DNA of 64,000 nucleotides from Gemmata massiliana (GTDB lineage Bacteria; Planctomycetota; Planctomycetia; Gemmatales; Gemmataceae): NCBI GenBank assembly GCA_000531095.1, contig HG799464.1, positions 495,472 to 559,471 of the forward strand, read 5' to 3'. Shown piece by piece: positions 8,377 to 16,920 of this stretch (position 1 is its first letter; each line of letters starts with the position of its first letter). The notes under the pieces were generated by a model. It saw only the letters and a program-made list of their open reading frames with translations, ran no database searches and was not told where the DNA came from. The position numbers and the translations under genes were made by a program.

Positions 8377-8403
8377 GACAGGATTAACAGGATCGACAGG
8401 ATT
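8377..8403. repeat. 9-bp tandem repeat, three units
   Basis: GACAGGATT, AACAGGATC, GACAGGATT in direct succession in the 227-bp gap between the DUF1570 and dedA genes. I recognise this ACAGGATTA-type short tandem as one scattered in intergenic regions of many bacterial genomes. The function is unknown. The rest of the gap shows nothing I can name. Confidence 0.6.
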
Positions 8404-8559
8404 CAACACAGTTCAAGCGAACGGCCGTTATGTTTTCATTACCGCCGCACCACGGTGGTCGGTTGCCTTCGCCTCAGAGGAACCCATTTGTAGCACTCGG
8501 TTTACGTCCTATCACCAGCCGGCTTACACCGGCCGTTCGGCCCAAGAACTCACCGCGCG

Positions 8560-9405
8560 TCACCCGCCCGCTTTTTCGTCCATCTTCTCGCTGACCGGTA
8601 CCGCAGCGCCATTGGCACTCGGTTCCTGAACGCGGACGCCGAACTCCTGGTCCGCTGCGCCATCGGGCGACGGTACGTCCCCCTCCGGTGGCTTGTCGTG
8701 GTGCCGACCGGTCACGGTATCGACCGCGATTTCAACCGCCTGACCGACAACGTGCCCCACCGCGACCGCGGGCTTGGCGAGGATGTTGGGTACGTGCGGC
8801 GGTTCGCCGGTCGAGACGTGGCGCCCGAAGACGTACTTCTGAATCATCGCACCCGCGATCCCCGACAGAATGGCAATGATGACCTGCGGTTTGTACTCGT
8901 TGATCTTGTTGAAAACCAAAAGCACCTGATCGGTGAGGAAGTAGGAGAGCCAGAAGATGATGTTGACGAGCGGGACGGCGTAGATCGCGTCCGCGAGCAT
9001 GAACCGACCGAGCGGCACCCGGAGCATCCCGGCCACGATGAAGATCGGCCCGCGGATGCCCGGCAGCAGGCGCGCCCCGAGCAGGATCATGATCCCGCGG
9101 TCGTGGAAGTTCTTCTCGATCTGCTCGCGCTTCTCCGGCATGATGATCTTGCGCTGCACCCACCCGATGTTGAGCAACTTGCGCCCCCAGAACCGGCCGA
9201 TGCAGTACAGGGCGCCGTCACCGATCACCACGCCGGCCATCAACACCGGTAGCATGATGTACCACCGGAGCGTCGTGCCCTCGTGCCCCACCAGGATGCC
9301 CGCGGTGATGACCGGCAGTTCCTCCGGCAACGGGACCACCGTCGCGGACGCGATCAACGCCACGAACACACCGATGTAGCCGTAATCGCCGAAGTGTTCC
9401 AGCAT
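8560..9405 (-). CDS. DedA/SNARE-associated family membrane protein
   Basis: 281 residues from the ATG at 9405 (a TTG lies one codon upstream). Family features: ATVVPLPEELPVI near residue 22, GDGALYCIGRFWGR near 63, then GARLLPGIRGPIFIVAGMLR with the conserved Arg and Gly-rich re-entrant segment, and several hydrophobic spans to about residue 190. A charged, Pro-rich cytoplasmic tail of about 80 residues (HHDKPPEGDVPSPDG) follows, longer than in typical DedA proteins. DedA/VTT proteins act as lipid scramblases or flippases (undecaprenyl phosphate, phosphatidylethanolamine). The substrate here is unknown. Confidence 0.87.
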   Translation of the reverse strand: MLEHFGDYGYIGVFVALIASATVVPLPEELPVITAGILVGHEGTTLRWYIMLPVLMAGVVIGDGALYCIGRFWGRKLLNIGWVQRKIIMPEKREQIEKNFHDRGIMILLGARLLPGIRGPIFIVAGMLRVPLGRFMLADAIYAVPLVNIIFWLSYFLTDQVLLVFNKINEYKPQVIIAILSGIAGAMIQKYVFGRHVSTGEPPHVPNILAKPAVAVGHVVGQAVEIAVDTVTGRHHDKPPEGDVPSPDGAADQEFGVRVQEPSANGAAVPVSEKMDEKAGG

Positions 9406-9590
9406 CAATTCCGTCCGGGGGGAGTGCCCGTTGCGCCGGGCGGTCTGGTCAACGTACCGCTACCGGTGTGTTGGGCCAGTGTTCGGCGTTTTGTGTTTGG
9501 CGTTTTGCGTTCGGAGTTTAGTGTGTGCGAGCCGGGCGCGGGTGCGCGCGGAGCACCCGCCCTTTCCGAAGACGAAAATACGGAACAACC

Positions 9591-10415
9591 ATGAAACTCG
9601 GACTCATCAACTCGGCCTGGGCGCAAGCGGGTAAAGGCACCGCGTTCGGTATTCAGCAGACAAAAGCCATCGGGTTCGACACCATCGACATCTTCGCGGA
9701 CCCGCTCGACACCGGCGCAAAGGAGCGGAAACTCATCCGGACCGAGTGCGCACGGGCCGACCTCCCCATCGTGAGCGTCGCGTGCGTCGCGGTGGGGCTG
9801 ATCGACTTTAACCCAAGTGTGCAACGCTTTCACCTCGGGCGCTGCCGCGCGTACCTCGATTTTTGCTACGAACTGGGCGCGCGAAACCTCCTGCTTGTGC
9901 TCGGCGAGTACATCTGGGAGCGCCAAGTGATCCCGCCCGCGGAACAGTGGAAGACCGGCGTGGAGCACCTGAAAGCGCTCGGCGACTACGCTGCGAACCT
10001 CGGGCTCGATATCGCACTCGAACTCGAACCGTTCAAGCTCTCACTGCTCAACGACGTACCGAACATGGTGCGGTTCATCGACGACGTGAACCACCCGGCC
10101 GTGCGCGCGAACATCGATATCTCGCACCTCCAGCTCGCGGGCGCCAAGCCCGAGGAGCTACGCGCATTGAAGGGTAAGGCCATCCATGTTCACATCAGTG
10201 ATTGCGACGGAAAGGTTCACGGTGATCTTCCTCCGGGCCGTGGTGTTGTGGACTTCGTGCCCTATTTGAAGGAGATCGCGGCACTGAACATCGATGGCGC
10301 GATTAGCATCGAACTGGAGTATTCGCCGGAGCCAGAAAAAATCGTCGAGTGGGTGACGGAAGCGTATCGGGCCACGGCGGATTTGATGCAAGAGGCCGGT
10401 ATCGCGCGCGAATAA
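9591..10415 (+). CDS. sugar phosphate isomerase/epimerase family (TIM barrel)
   Basis: 274 residues from the ATG at 9591; the open frame further upstream is non-coding in character. Xylose-isomerase-like TIM barrel features: MKLGLINSAW start, LELEPFKLSL with the first metal Glu near residue 143, ANIDISHLQLAG with Asp and His, HVHISDCDGKVHGDLPPGRG with His and Asp, and a final ISIELEYS Glu. Such proteins isomerise or epimerise sugars or inositol derivatives in the cytoplasm. Substrate cannot be read from sequence. It is followed by the LOG-family gene 128 bp downstream on the same strand. Confidence 0.85.
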   Translation: MKLGLINSAWAQAGKGTAFGIQQTKAIGFDTIDIFADPLDTGAKERKLIRTECARADLPIVSVACVAVGLIDFNPSVQRFHLGRCRAYLDFCYELGARNLLLVLGEYIWERQVIPPAEQWKTGVEHLKALGDYAANLGLDIALELEPFKLSLLNDVPNMVRFIDDVNHPAVRANIDISHLQLAGAKPEELRALKGKAIHVHISDCDGKVHGDLPPGRGVVDFVPYLKEIAALNIDGAISIELEYSPEPEKIVEWVTEAYRATADLMQEAGIARE

Positions 10416-10543
10416 TAGTAGGTAGTGGGAAGAGTCCAACCGCGGGCACGAGTGACCCACGCAACGAAGTGAGGACGAGCGCTGCTCGATTTTCCCTTCG
10501 ATTCCGCTGGGTCATTCGTTATTTCTGCGGCGGAGTAGTCGCA

Positions 10544-11377
10544 ATGGCTGATCGATTGATTGAAGGTGATATCACCAAACTGGCGGACGCCGCCAAACTG
10601 TCCGGTGAGTGGCAACGGCACGCGGGCCGCGCGGTCCCGGAAGCGAAGAAATTCCTCCAGGGTCCGCAAGCGCGGAAGTTCGAGTTCTGGCAAGCGGTCA
10701 AAATCTTCCGCGAACTGGTCTACGGGTTCCGCAAGCTGCACTTCGTCGGCCCGTGTGTGACTGTGTTCGGGTCCGCGCGATTCGACGAGCACCACCGCTA
10801 CTACGGAATGGCCCGTGAGGTCGGCAAGTATTTGGCCGAATCCGGGTTCACGGTGATGACCGGCGGCGGTCCGGGCATCATGGAAGCGGCCAACCGCGGC
10901 GCACGCGACGTGGGCGGGCGCTCGCTCGGCTGCAACATCGTGTTGCCGATGGAGCAGAAGCCGAACCCTTACGTCGATTCGTGGATCGACTTCGAGTATT
11001 TCTTCGTCCGCAAGCTGATGCTCGTGAAGTACAGCTATGCGTTCGTGGTGATGCCCGGCGGGTTCGGCACGCTCGATGAGTTGTTCGAGGTCGCCACGCT
11101 GATCCAGACGGGCAAGCTCGAACAGTTCCCAGTCGCGCTGATGGGCGTCGACTACTGGCGCCCGTTGCTCGACCAGCTCCGGCTCATGGTCAACGAGAAC
11201 ACGATCAACGCACTCGACCTGGACCAACTGATCGTGTCGGACAACCCCGGCGAAGTGGTGTCCGGAATCACTGACACCGCGATGAAGCGGTTCGGGCTCA
11301 CTTACGGCCCGAACTGTCAGCCGAAGTGGTGGCTCGGTGAGCGCTTCGGGCGCTGGTGGAACGGGGCCAAGAAGTAG
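10544..11377 (+). CDS. LOG family protein (TIGR00730), long form
   Basis: 277 residues from the ATG at 10544. An N-terminal helical extension of about 65 residues leads into the Rossmann-like lysine-decarboxylase/LOG fold: VTVFGSARF, MTGGGPGIMEAANRGA and the signature MPGGFGTLDELFE. LOG proteins cleave cytokinin- or AMP-type nucleoside 5'-monophosphates to base and ribose phosphate. The C-terminus (FGLTYGPNCQPKWWLGERF) is an extra tail. A hairpin at 11411-11445 ends the unit. A second, shorter LOG protein is encoded at 59898-60482. Confidence 0.88.
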   Translation: MADRLIEGDITKLADAAKLSGEWQRHAGRAVPEAKKFLQGPQARKFEFWQAVKIFRELVYGFRKLHFVGPCVTVFGSARFDEHHRYYGMAREVGKYLAESGFTVMTGGGPGIMEAANRGARDVGGRSLGCNIVLPMEQKPNPYVDSWIDFEYFFVRKLMLVKYSYAFVVMPGGFGTLDELFEVATLIQTGKLEQFPVALMGVDYWRPLLDQLRLMVNENTINALDLDQLIVSDNPGEVVSGITDTAMKRFGLTYGPNCQPKWWLGERFGRWWNGAKK

Positions 11378-11410
11378 CCGGTTCACGTTCTTTCACAGAC
11401 GAACTCCAAC

Positions 11411-11445
11411 CGCCCGTCAGCACTTACCCTGAGTGTTGACGGGCG
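11411..11445 (+). terminator. hairpin terminator after LOG gene
   Basis: CGCCCGTCAGCACT (11411-11424) pairs with AGTGTTGACGGGCG (11432-11445) with one G-T wobble around a 7-nt loop. There is no clear T-run after it, so it is either a weak intrinsic terminator or an RNA 3'-end stabiliser. Confidence 0.65.
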
Positions 11446-11505
11446 GGAGCATTTCCCACGTACCCTTCCCCACACTCAGCGGCTCCGAATACTCCTCATT
11501 TTCTG

Positions 11506-11533
11506 TTGACATAAAACAAACGTTTGATATATT
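11506..11533 (+). promoter_or_regulatory. consensus-like sigma70 promoter of the tetR-exporter operon
   Basis: TTGACA at 11506-11511 and TATATT at 11528-11533 with a 16-bp spacer, about 45 bp before the tetR start codon. It is the clearest housekeeping-type promoter in the window. The spacer carries the palindrome CAAACGTTTG (11517-11526), so a repressor bound there would cover the promoter. Confidence 0.72.
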
Positions 11534-11563
11534 TCAAGCGTTCAATTGAAACGCTTGTTTTAT
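11511..11563. promoter_or_regulatory. palindromic TetR operator array
   Basis: Three related half-site groups lie here: CAAACGTTTG (11517-11526), and the two arms CAAGCGTT and AACGCTTG of a 23-bp inverted repeat at 11535-11557. The outer arms ATAAAACAAACGTTT (11511-11525) and AAACGCTTGTTTTAT (11549-11563) also match each other as inverted repeats with one difference. They overlap and follow the promoter just upstream of the TetR gene, the usual place for autoregulation. Confidence 0.7.
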
Positions 11564-11577
11564 TCCCACGAACTCCG

Positions 11578-12270
11578 ATGACACCCGACACCCAGCCTGC
11601 GCTCCCCGACGAAGAAGCCGACGCCCGCGAGCGTCTACTCGCCGCGGCCCAGGATGCGTTCGCCGAGCGCGGGTTCGAGGGGGCCACGGTGCGCGACATT
11701 TGCCGCACGGCCGGGGCCAACATCGCGGCCGTCAATTACTACTTCGGCGACAAGGAAAAGCTTTACGTCGAGTCCGTGAAGCGCGCACACGTCTGTGCGG
11801 CGCGGATGGACTCATTCCCGATCTCAGCGGACGCCCCGCCGGTCGAAAAGCTGCGCGCGTTCATCCGCGAAATGGTCGCTCGGATGCACACGCCAGCTAG
11901 CACATCGGCCATGAAGCTGATGATGCGCGAGATGGCCGATCCAGGGAAAGCGGCCCACGTCGTTGTGTCCGAGTTCATTCAGCCGGTCGCGTTCGTACTG
12001 CGTGCGATCCTCCGCGAGATGCTCCCGCACCTCGACGAACAGCACCTGCTCATGACCGGGTTCAGCATCATCGGCCAGTGCCTCTACTACCGACAGAACC
12101 GCCCGGTTTCCGAGCTGATCTTCGGCAAAGAGGCCGTGGCCGCACTCGATGCGACAGCGGTCGCCGATCACGTCATCCGGTTCTCGCTCGCGGCGCTGGG
12201 GCACGCGGACCCGATCGGCGCCCCAATCACGGGTGCGGCGAAAACCAACAAGTCCAAAGCCAAGAAGTAA
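11578..12270 (+). CDS. TetR/AcrR regulator, CerR-type C-terminal domain
   Basis: 230 residues from the ATG at 11578; an upstream in-frame start would lie inside the operator. The N-terminal helix-turn-helix reads RERLLAAAQDAFAERGFEGATVR then AGANIAAVNYYFGDKEKLY, the standard TetR DNA-binding layout. The C-terminal ligand domain resembles the CerR/DUF1956 type. It is the first gene of a unit with the exporter genes (45 bp to the permease). Together with the palindromes at 11511-11563, this suggests an autoregulated, ligand-relieved repressor of the exporter. The inducer is unknown. Confidence 0.9.
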   Translation: MTPDTQPALPDEEADARERLLAAAQDAFAERGFEGATVRDICRTAGANIAAVNYYFGDKEKLYVESVKRAHVCAARMDSFPISADAPPVEKLRAFIREMVARMHTPASTSAMKLMMREMADPGKAAHVVVSEFIQPVAFVLRAILREMLPHLDEQHLLMTGFSIIGQCLYYRQNRPVSELIFGKEAVAALDATAVADHVIRFSLAALGHADPIGAPITGAAKTNKSKAKK

Positions 12271-12315
12271 CGGAAGCCGTTCCGAAATTCGAGCACACGA
12301 TCCGACGGGTGACAC

Positions 12316-13473
12316 ATGAACTGGGTCGCGCTCAAGATGCTGACCGGGGACAAGGCGAAGTACCTCGGCATCGTGTTCGGGGTGAGCTTCGCCGCGCTCC
12401 TGATGGCCCAACAAAGTGCGATCTTCTGCGGGCTGATGCGAAACACCACGAGCCAGATCCGCGACATCCAGGGCGCGGACCTGTGGGTGATGGACCGGAA
12501 CGTGCAGTTCGTGGACGACACCAAGCCACTCTCGGAGAACGCGCTGTACCGGGTCCGCGGGGTCGAGGGCGTGCGCTGGGCGGTGCGGCTGTACAAGGGC
12601 ATGGGCCGCGCGCGGCTCGAAGACGGCAACTTCCAGCAGGTCATCGTCCTCGGCGTGGACGACGCGACCCTGGTGGGTGCCCCGGCGCTCGAACAGGGGA
12701 AGTTGCTGCACGGCAAGCTGGAAGACCTGCGCCGCCCGGACGCGGTCTTCATGGACGAGTTCGGCTGGCGCTATCTCTACGGGAACGAGCCGTTCCACCC
12801 GGGCAAGACGATCGAGATGAACGACAAGCGGGCGGTGATCGTCGGCCTAGCGAAGTGCAACCCGACGTTCCAGACGTTCCCGATCCTGTACTGCACCTAT
12901 ACGCAAGCGGTGAAGTACGTTCCCCAGGAGCGAAAAACGCTCACGTTCATTTTGGCGAAGGCCGAAACCGGCGTGACACCCGAAACACTGTGCGCGCGCA
13001 TTGAGGAGCAGACCGGCGACCTGCGAGCACTGACCGACGATCAATTCTTCTGGACCACCATCGGCTACTACCTGAAGCGGACCGGCATCCCGATCAACTT
13101 CGGGATCACGGTAGCTCTGGGGTTCTTCGTCGGGTGCGCGATCGCCGGGCAGACGTTCTATCTGTTCACGGTCGAGAACCTGAAGCAGTTCGGTTCGCTC
13201 AAAGCGATGGGGGTGAGCAACCTGCGCCTCGTGCAGATGATTATGCTCCAGGCGGTCGTCGTGGGCACGATCGGGTACGGACTCGGTGTCGGCGGCGCAG
13301 CGCTGTTCGGGTACGTCTTCGAGCGCGCGGTAACGAACGCGCCGCCCGCGTTCCACTTCCCGTGGCAGGTGCTCGCGATCACTGCGGGCGCAGTGGCCGT
13401 CATCATCACGATTTCTGCCGCCGTGAGCCTGCGCCGCGTACTGGTTCTCGAACCCGCGGTCGTATTCCGCTAA
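12316..13473 (+). CDS. ABC transporter permease (DevC/MacB-like, FtsX domain)
   Basis: 385 residues. An N-terminal helix (YLGIVFGVSFAALLMAQQSA), a periplasmic MacB-type region of about 230 residues, and three C-terminal helices beginning NFGITVALGFFVGCAIAGQTFY with the FtsX-like KAMGVSNLRLVQMI cytoplasmic loop. The length and the gene order TetR-permease-ATPase-HlyD fit DevC-type permeases, which power export across the envelope with an adaptor and an outer-membrane channel. No TolC-like gene is in the window. Confidence 0.88.
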   Translation: MNWVALKMLTGDKAKYLGIVFGVSFAALLMAQQSAIFCGLMRNTTSQIRDIQGADLWVMDRNVQFVDDTKPLSENALYRVRGVEGVRWAVRLYKGMGRARLEDGNFQQVIVLGVDDATLVGAPALEQGKLLHGKLEDLRRPDAVFMDEFGWRYLYGNEPFHPGKTIEMNDKRAVIVGLAKCNPTFQTFPILYCTYTQAVKYVPQERKTLTFILAKAETGVTPETLCARIEEQTGDLRALTDDQFFWTTIGYYLKRTGIPINFGITVALGFFVGCAIAGQTFYLFTVENLKQFGSLKAMGVSNLRLVQMIMLQAVVVGTIGYGLGVGGAALFGYVFERAVTNAPPAFHFPWQVLAITAGAVAVIITISAAVSLRRVLVLEPAVVFR

Positions 13474-13530
13474 CAGACGGCGCTTGATTTCCCGGTTACC
13501 CCAAGCCATCACCGCCCGAGGATGCCGCCC

Positions 13531-14244
13531 ATGACCGCAACCGAAACTGCAATTGCCCTCCGCGGCGTGACCAAGGAATTCGGCACCGGCGACACGAAGA
13601 CCGTGGCGCTGGCCGACATCACCCTGGATCTGCCCTACGGCGAGTTGGTGCTCCTCGTCGGCCCGTCCGGGTGTGGGAAGACAACGCTCATTTCGGTCGT
13701 CGCGGGGTTGCTCGATGCGACGCGGGGAGAAGTGGACGTGCTGGGCCAAAACCTGACCCGCATGGGGAACGGCCGCAAGGTGCGGTTCCGGGGTGACAAT
13801 ATTGGGTTCGTGTTCCAGCAGTACAACCTGCTCCCTGCACTCACCGCGGCGGAAAATGCGTGCGTCCCGCTCCTGATCTCGGGGTGGAGCCGCACGAAGG
13901 CGGTCGCCCGTGCTGCCGAATTGCTCACTGCAGTCGGACTGGGCGCGCGGTTGAACTCGTACCCGAACCAACTCTCCGGCGGGCAGCAGCAACGGGTCGC
14001 GATCGCCCGCGCACTAGTTCACCACCCGCGGCTCCTCGTGTGCGACGAACCCACCGCGGCGCTCGATGCGTCCAGCGGGCGCACCGTGATGGGACTGATC
14101 CGGGAAGTGGCCGTTCAGCCCGATCGCGCGGTGGTGGTCGTGACCCACGACAGCCGCGTGTACGACTTCGGTGATCGCATCGTTTCGATGGCCGACGGGC
14201 GTGTTGAGAAGATCGAAACTCGCGCGCACGCGGTGCCCGCATAA
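13531..14244 (+). CDS. ABC transporter ATP-binding protein (DevA/MacB-like)
   Basis: 237 residues. I chose the ATG at 13531 because GAGGA at 13518-13522 sits 8 nt before it; an ATG at 13522 would start inside that site. Seen: Walker A GPSGCGKTTLIS, Q-loop FVFQQYNLLP, signature LSGGQQQRVAIARAL, Walker B LLVCDEPTAALD and the switch His in VVTHDSRVY. It belongs to the LolD/MacB-type subfamily that couples to FtsX-fold permeases, here the upstream gene. Cytoplasmic. Confidence 0.92.
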   Translation: MTATETAIALRGVTKEFGTGDTKTVALADITLDLPYGELVLLVGPSGCGKTTLISVVAGLLDATRGEVDVLGQNLTRMGNGRKVRFRGDNIGFVFQQYNLLPALTAAENACVPLLISGWSRTKAVARAAELLTAVGLGARLNSYPNQLSGGQQQRVAIARALVHHPRLLVCDEPTAALDASSGRTVMGLIREVAVQPDRAVVVVTHDSRVYDFGDRIVSMADGRVEKIETRAHAVPA

Positions 14245-14261
14245 CCGAACGGAGGTGTGTG

Positions 14262-15371
14262 GTGGTGATCCGATATTTATTGCCCGCGATCTCGATCGTG
14301 GCGTTCTCGTTCGCGGTCCTTCAAATGACCAAGGCCCAGCAGAAGCCGGCGCCGGTTAGTCCGCCGGTGGAACCGGGCACTTCGCCCTTTGGCAAGCAAG
14401 TGGCCGGCGCCGGGATCGTCGAACCAGAGACAGAAAATATTGTCGTCGGCACGCACGTTCCCGGTGTGGTGAAAGCGGTCCACGTGCGCGTGGACGACCG
14501 GATCCACGCCGGCGAGCCGTTATTCGACCTCGACGACCGGCAGATGAGCGCCGAACTCGCGGTACGCGAATCCGCACGCGACAACGCCGCCGCTCAACTC
14601 GCGAAACTGGAAGCAATGCCCCGACGCGAGGAGCTACCACCGCTGGAAGCAAAAGTGCTCGAAGCACGAGCCAACTTGACCGACAAACTCAAGCAGTTCG
14701 AGCGCGCGAAGCGCGAGACGGACAGCGGGGTCGGCGCGACGGAGACGTTCGAGGTGCGACAAATGGCCGTCGAGGTGGCCCGCGCGCAACTCCGCCAGTC
14801 CGAGGCGGCGCTCGACCTCACGCGGGCCGGGGCGTGGAAGTTCGACGTCGCAGTGACTCGTGCCGCACTCACCCAAGCTCGTGCCCAGTGCGACCAGACG
14901 CGAACCGAACTCGATCGTCTTCACGTGACCGCACCTCGCGTGCGCCGACCGGGGACCGATCGCACCCGCAACCCGATTCCGGAAAGCGATCTGGTCCAGT
15001 TCCGCGTGCTCCAAGTGAGCGTGCGACCGGGCGAGTACGTCAGCGCCGCAGCCGGGCAATCGATCATCGTGCTGGGTACGGTGGGTCGGCTCCACGTCCG
15101 CATTGATGTGGATGAAAACGACATCGCCCGGTTCAAGCCGGGCGCAAAAGGGTCCGCGACGCCGCGTGGGGAGCCGGGTACTCGCTTCCCGCTCTCGTTC
15201 GTCCGGGTGGAACCGTTCGTGGTGCCCAAGAAGTCGCTCACAGGCGGCAACACCGAGCGGGTCGACACGCGGGTACTTCAGGTGATCTATGCCCTCGATG
15301 TGTCGAACCCGCCACTGTTCGTGGGGCAACAACTCGACGTCTTCCTGGACACCACGACCACACAGCAATGA
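14262..15371 (+). CDS. HlyD-family periplasmic adaptor (DevB-like)
   Basis: About 369 residues. Three successive GTG codons (14259, 14262, 14265) follow GGAGGT at 14251-14256. The first is only 3 nt from the site, so the second or third is the likely start. An N-terminal membrane anchor (RYLLPAISIVAFSFAVLQM) is followed by the barrel-sandwich half-motif VPGVVKAVHVRVDDRIHAGEPLFDLDDRQ, a coiled-coil hairpin rich in Ala, Glu and Arg (about 90-200), and the second lipoyl/beta-barrel part (SVRPGEYVSAAAGQSIIVLG). It should bridge the DevCA-like pump to an outer-membrane channel. It is the last gene of the unit. Confidence 0.88.
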   Translation: MVIRYLLPAISIVAFSFAVLQMTKAQQKPAPVSPPVEPGTSPFGKQVAGAGIVEPETENIVVGTHVPGVVKAVHVRVDDRIHAGEPLFDLDDRQMSAELAVRESARDNAAAQLAKLEAMPRREELPPLEAKVLEARANLTDKLKQFERAKRETDSGVGATETFEVRQMAVEVARAQLRQSEAALDLTRAGAWKFDVAVTRAALTQARAQCDQTRTELDRLHVTAPRVRRPGTDRTRNPIPESDLVQFRVLQVSVRPGEYVSAAAGQSIIVLGTVGRLHVRIDVDENDIARFKPGAKGSATPRGEPGTRFPLSFVRVEPFVVPKKSLTGGNTERVDTRVLQVIYALDVSNPPLFVGQQLDVFLDTTTTQQ

Positions 15372-15390
15372 TGCCCAGTGCCTCGCCGAA

Positions 15391-15867
15391 TCACGGGATC
15401 TGGAAGTCGATCGTCTGCGACCCTCCGGCCCGAACATCGGCCCGGAGCGGCGTTTCTTCCGGGCGCCCGTAGTTCGCGGGGATCGGAGTCGATTTCCCGA
15501 CGGGTTTGGTGAGTAAAGCCTTGTCGGGCGCGAGGCGCTTCGCCGCCACCCCGAACCGCTCGGCCGCGGCGGTTGTATCGACCACGCAGACCCGGTGGTG
15601 CCCCACCGGCGCCCCGTCCTTGCCGTCGTCCAGCGTGAGCCGGAAGTGCCCGGACTCGTCCGTGATTCCCGTCGCACGCGGTCCCTTGCTGTCGCCGTCG
15701 GCCATGAAGATGACCTGTGCGTGCGCCACCGGTCGGCCGCCCCGAGTAACCGTCCCCTCGACCGGCGCGAGCGGGACGTCGGTACCAGAGCACCCGCCGA
15801 GCGCGCCAATAACGAAAAGCACGGCAACGCCCACCGCCCCCCGCGGAGGCGGACTAGAAATCGCCAT
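15391..15867 (-). CDS. small lipoprotein with transthyretin-like fold
   Basis: 158 residues. Signal peptide with lipobox (FVIGALGGC, Cys at about 27) followed by [22 protein letters not shown], the Gly-rich start of the carboxypeptidase-regulatory/transthyretin-like domain common in planctomycete lipoproteins. Its start overlaps the end of the DUF1559 gene by 14 bp, so the two are co-translated. I see this DUF1559-lipoprotein pairing again at 34.2-35.9 kb. Role at the cell surface is unknown. Confidence 0.75.
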   Translation of the reverse strand: MAISSPPPRGAVGVAVLFVIGALGGCSGTDVPLAPVEGTVTRGGRPVAHAQVIFMADGDSKGPRATGITDESGHFRLTLDDGKDGAPVGHHRVCVVDTTAAAERFGVAAKRLAPDKALLTKPVGKSTPIPANYGRPEETPLRADVRAGGSQTIDFQIP

Positions 15868-16804
15868 TGATGACCTCCCCGCGTGCCCGCGTACCGAGCT
15901 TGGACAGCAGCGCCGGGGTGCCGTTCACCGAGTTCGAGATGAAGCGCACAGACCCGTCGGCAAAAACGAAGTTCGCCCCGCTGGTGTGCTGGCTCCCGTA
16001 AGTCATGAGCCGACCCGAGAACTGGTACTGCGCCTGGAACGGGTCGCTCGGGATCGTGGCCGGTAGGCTCCCGTTGAGCGGGTTGTAAGCCGACCCGAGC
16101 GGGTTGAAGAACGGATAGCACCATCCGGACGTCATCACCGTGAACGGGATTCCGCCGCTCCCGCCGACCGACGACCACGTATCCCAGTTCGTATCGCGGT
16201 TGGAGAACTCACCGAACATGATCGTGTTCGACGTACCGTCCGTGACGTCGGTGATCCGTACCACTCGGTCACAGATCACGCCGTCCATGCCCCATTCGGG
16301 GTCGCTCGGGTCCAATCCCGTGTACCCGAGGCGGTAGCTCGTCAGCCCGATGTACGTGTTGGTGCCGGGGATCTGTGCGACCGCCGGGTTGGGCAGGACA
16401 TCGGACGGGCAAACGTAGGAAGCAACCACGGACGCATCGAGCGAGTTCGCCCCGCCGTCCCCGACCCCGCCCAGCATCGGCGATCCCTTTGCGACGGCTT
16501 TGGCGTAGAGCTGCTGGTGTAGCGCTTGTTGCTCCATGTAGGGGAGCAAGCCAACGAACGCGGTCAGGTAACCCGATCCCTTACTGTTCCCGACCTTGGT
16601 CACTTGAGGGAACGCCTGCTCTGCGTCGTGGAGGTTGTGAGCAGCCAGCCCGAGCTGCTTGAGGTTGTTGGAACACTTGAGGCGCGCGGCCGCGGCCCGC
16701 ACCTTCTGAACGGCCGGTAGGAGTAGGCCGATGAGAATGGCGATGATCGCAATCACCACCAACAGCTCGATCAGCGTGAACCCTTTGCGCTTGGGCGCGA
16801 GCAT
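15854..16804 (-). CDS. DUF1559 pseudopilin-like protein
   Basis: 316 residues from the ATG at 16804, preceded by GGGAGGG at good spacing; the in-frame GTG at 16867 is unlikely. The N-terminus has a prepilin-peptidase site and helix: [20 protein letters not shown], then [20 protein letters not shown]. The C-terminal DUF1559 signature is [16 protein letters not shown]. Such proteins are exported by type II/IV pilin-type machinery and are hugely amplified in planctomycetes. Exact role is unknown. It is upstream of, and overlaps, the lipoprotein gene. Confidence 0.92.
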   Translation of the reverse strand: MLAPKRKGFTLIELLVVIAIIAILIGLLLPAVQKVRAAAARLKCSNNLKQLGLAAHNLHDAEQAFPQVTKVGNSKGSGYLTAFVGLLPYMEQQALHQQLYAKAVAKGSPMLGGVGDGGANSLDASVVASYVCPSDVLPNPAVAQIPGTNTYIGLTSYRLGYTGLDPSDPEWGMDGVICDRVVRITDVTDGTSNTIMFGEFSNRDTNWDTWSSVGGSGGIPFTVMTSGWCYPFFNPLGSAYNPLNGSLPATIPSDPFQAQYQFSGRLMTYGSQHTSGANFVFADGSVRFISNSVNGTPALLSKLGTRARGEVINGDF

Positions 16805-16920
16805 CGAATAACCCTCCCGAGTGGAATGAAGCGCCCACGGCGGCAAGCGCACCGCGGGTAAGCGCACCGGCCCAGGAGAGAAGGGCCGGCGCGAGACGAA
16901 TACACGAACACGTCAGGAAA

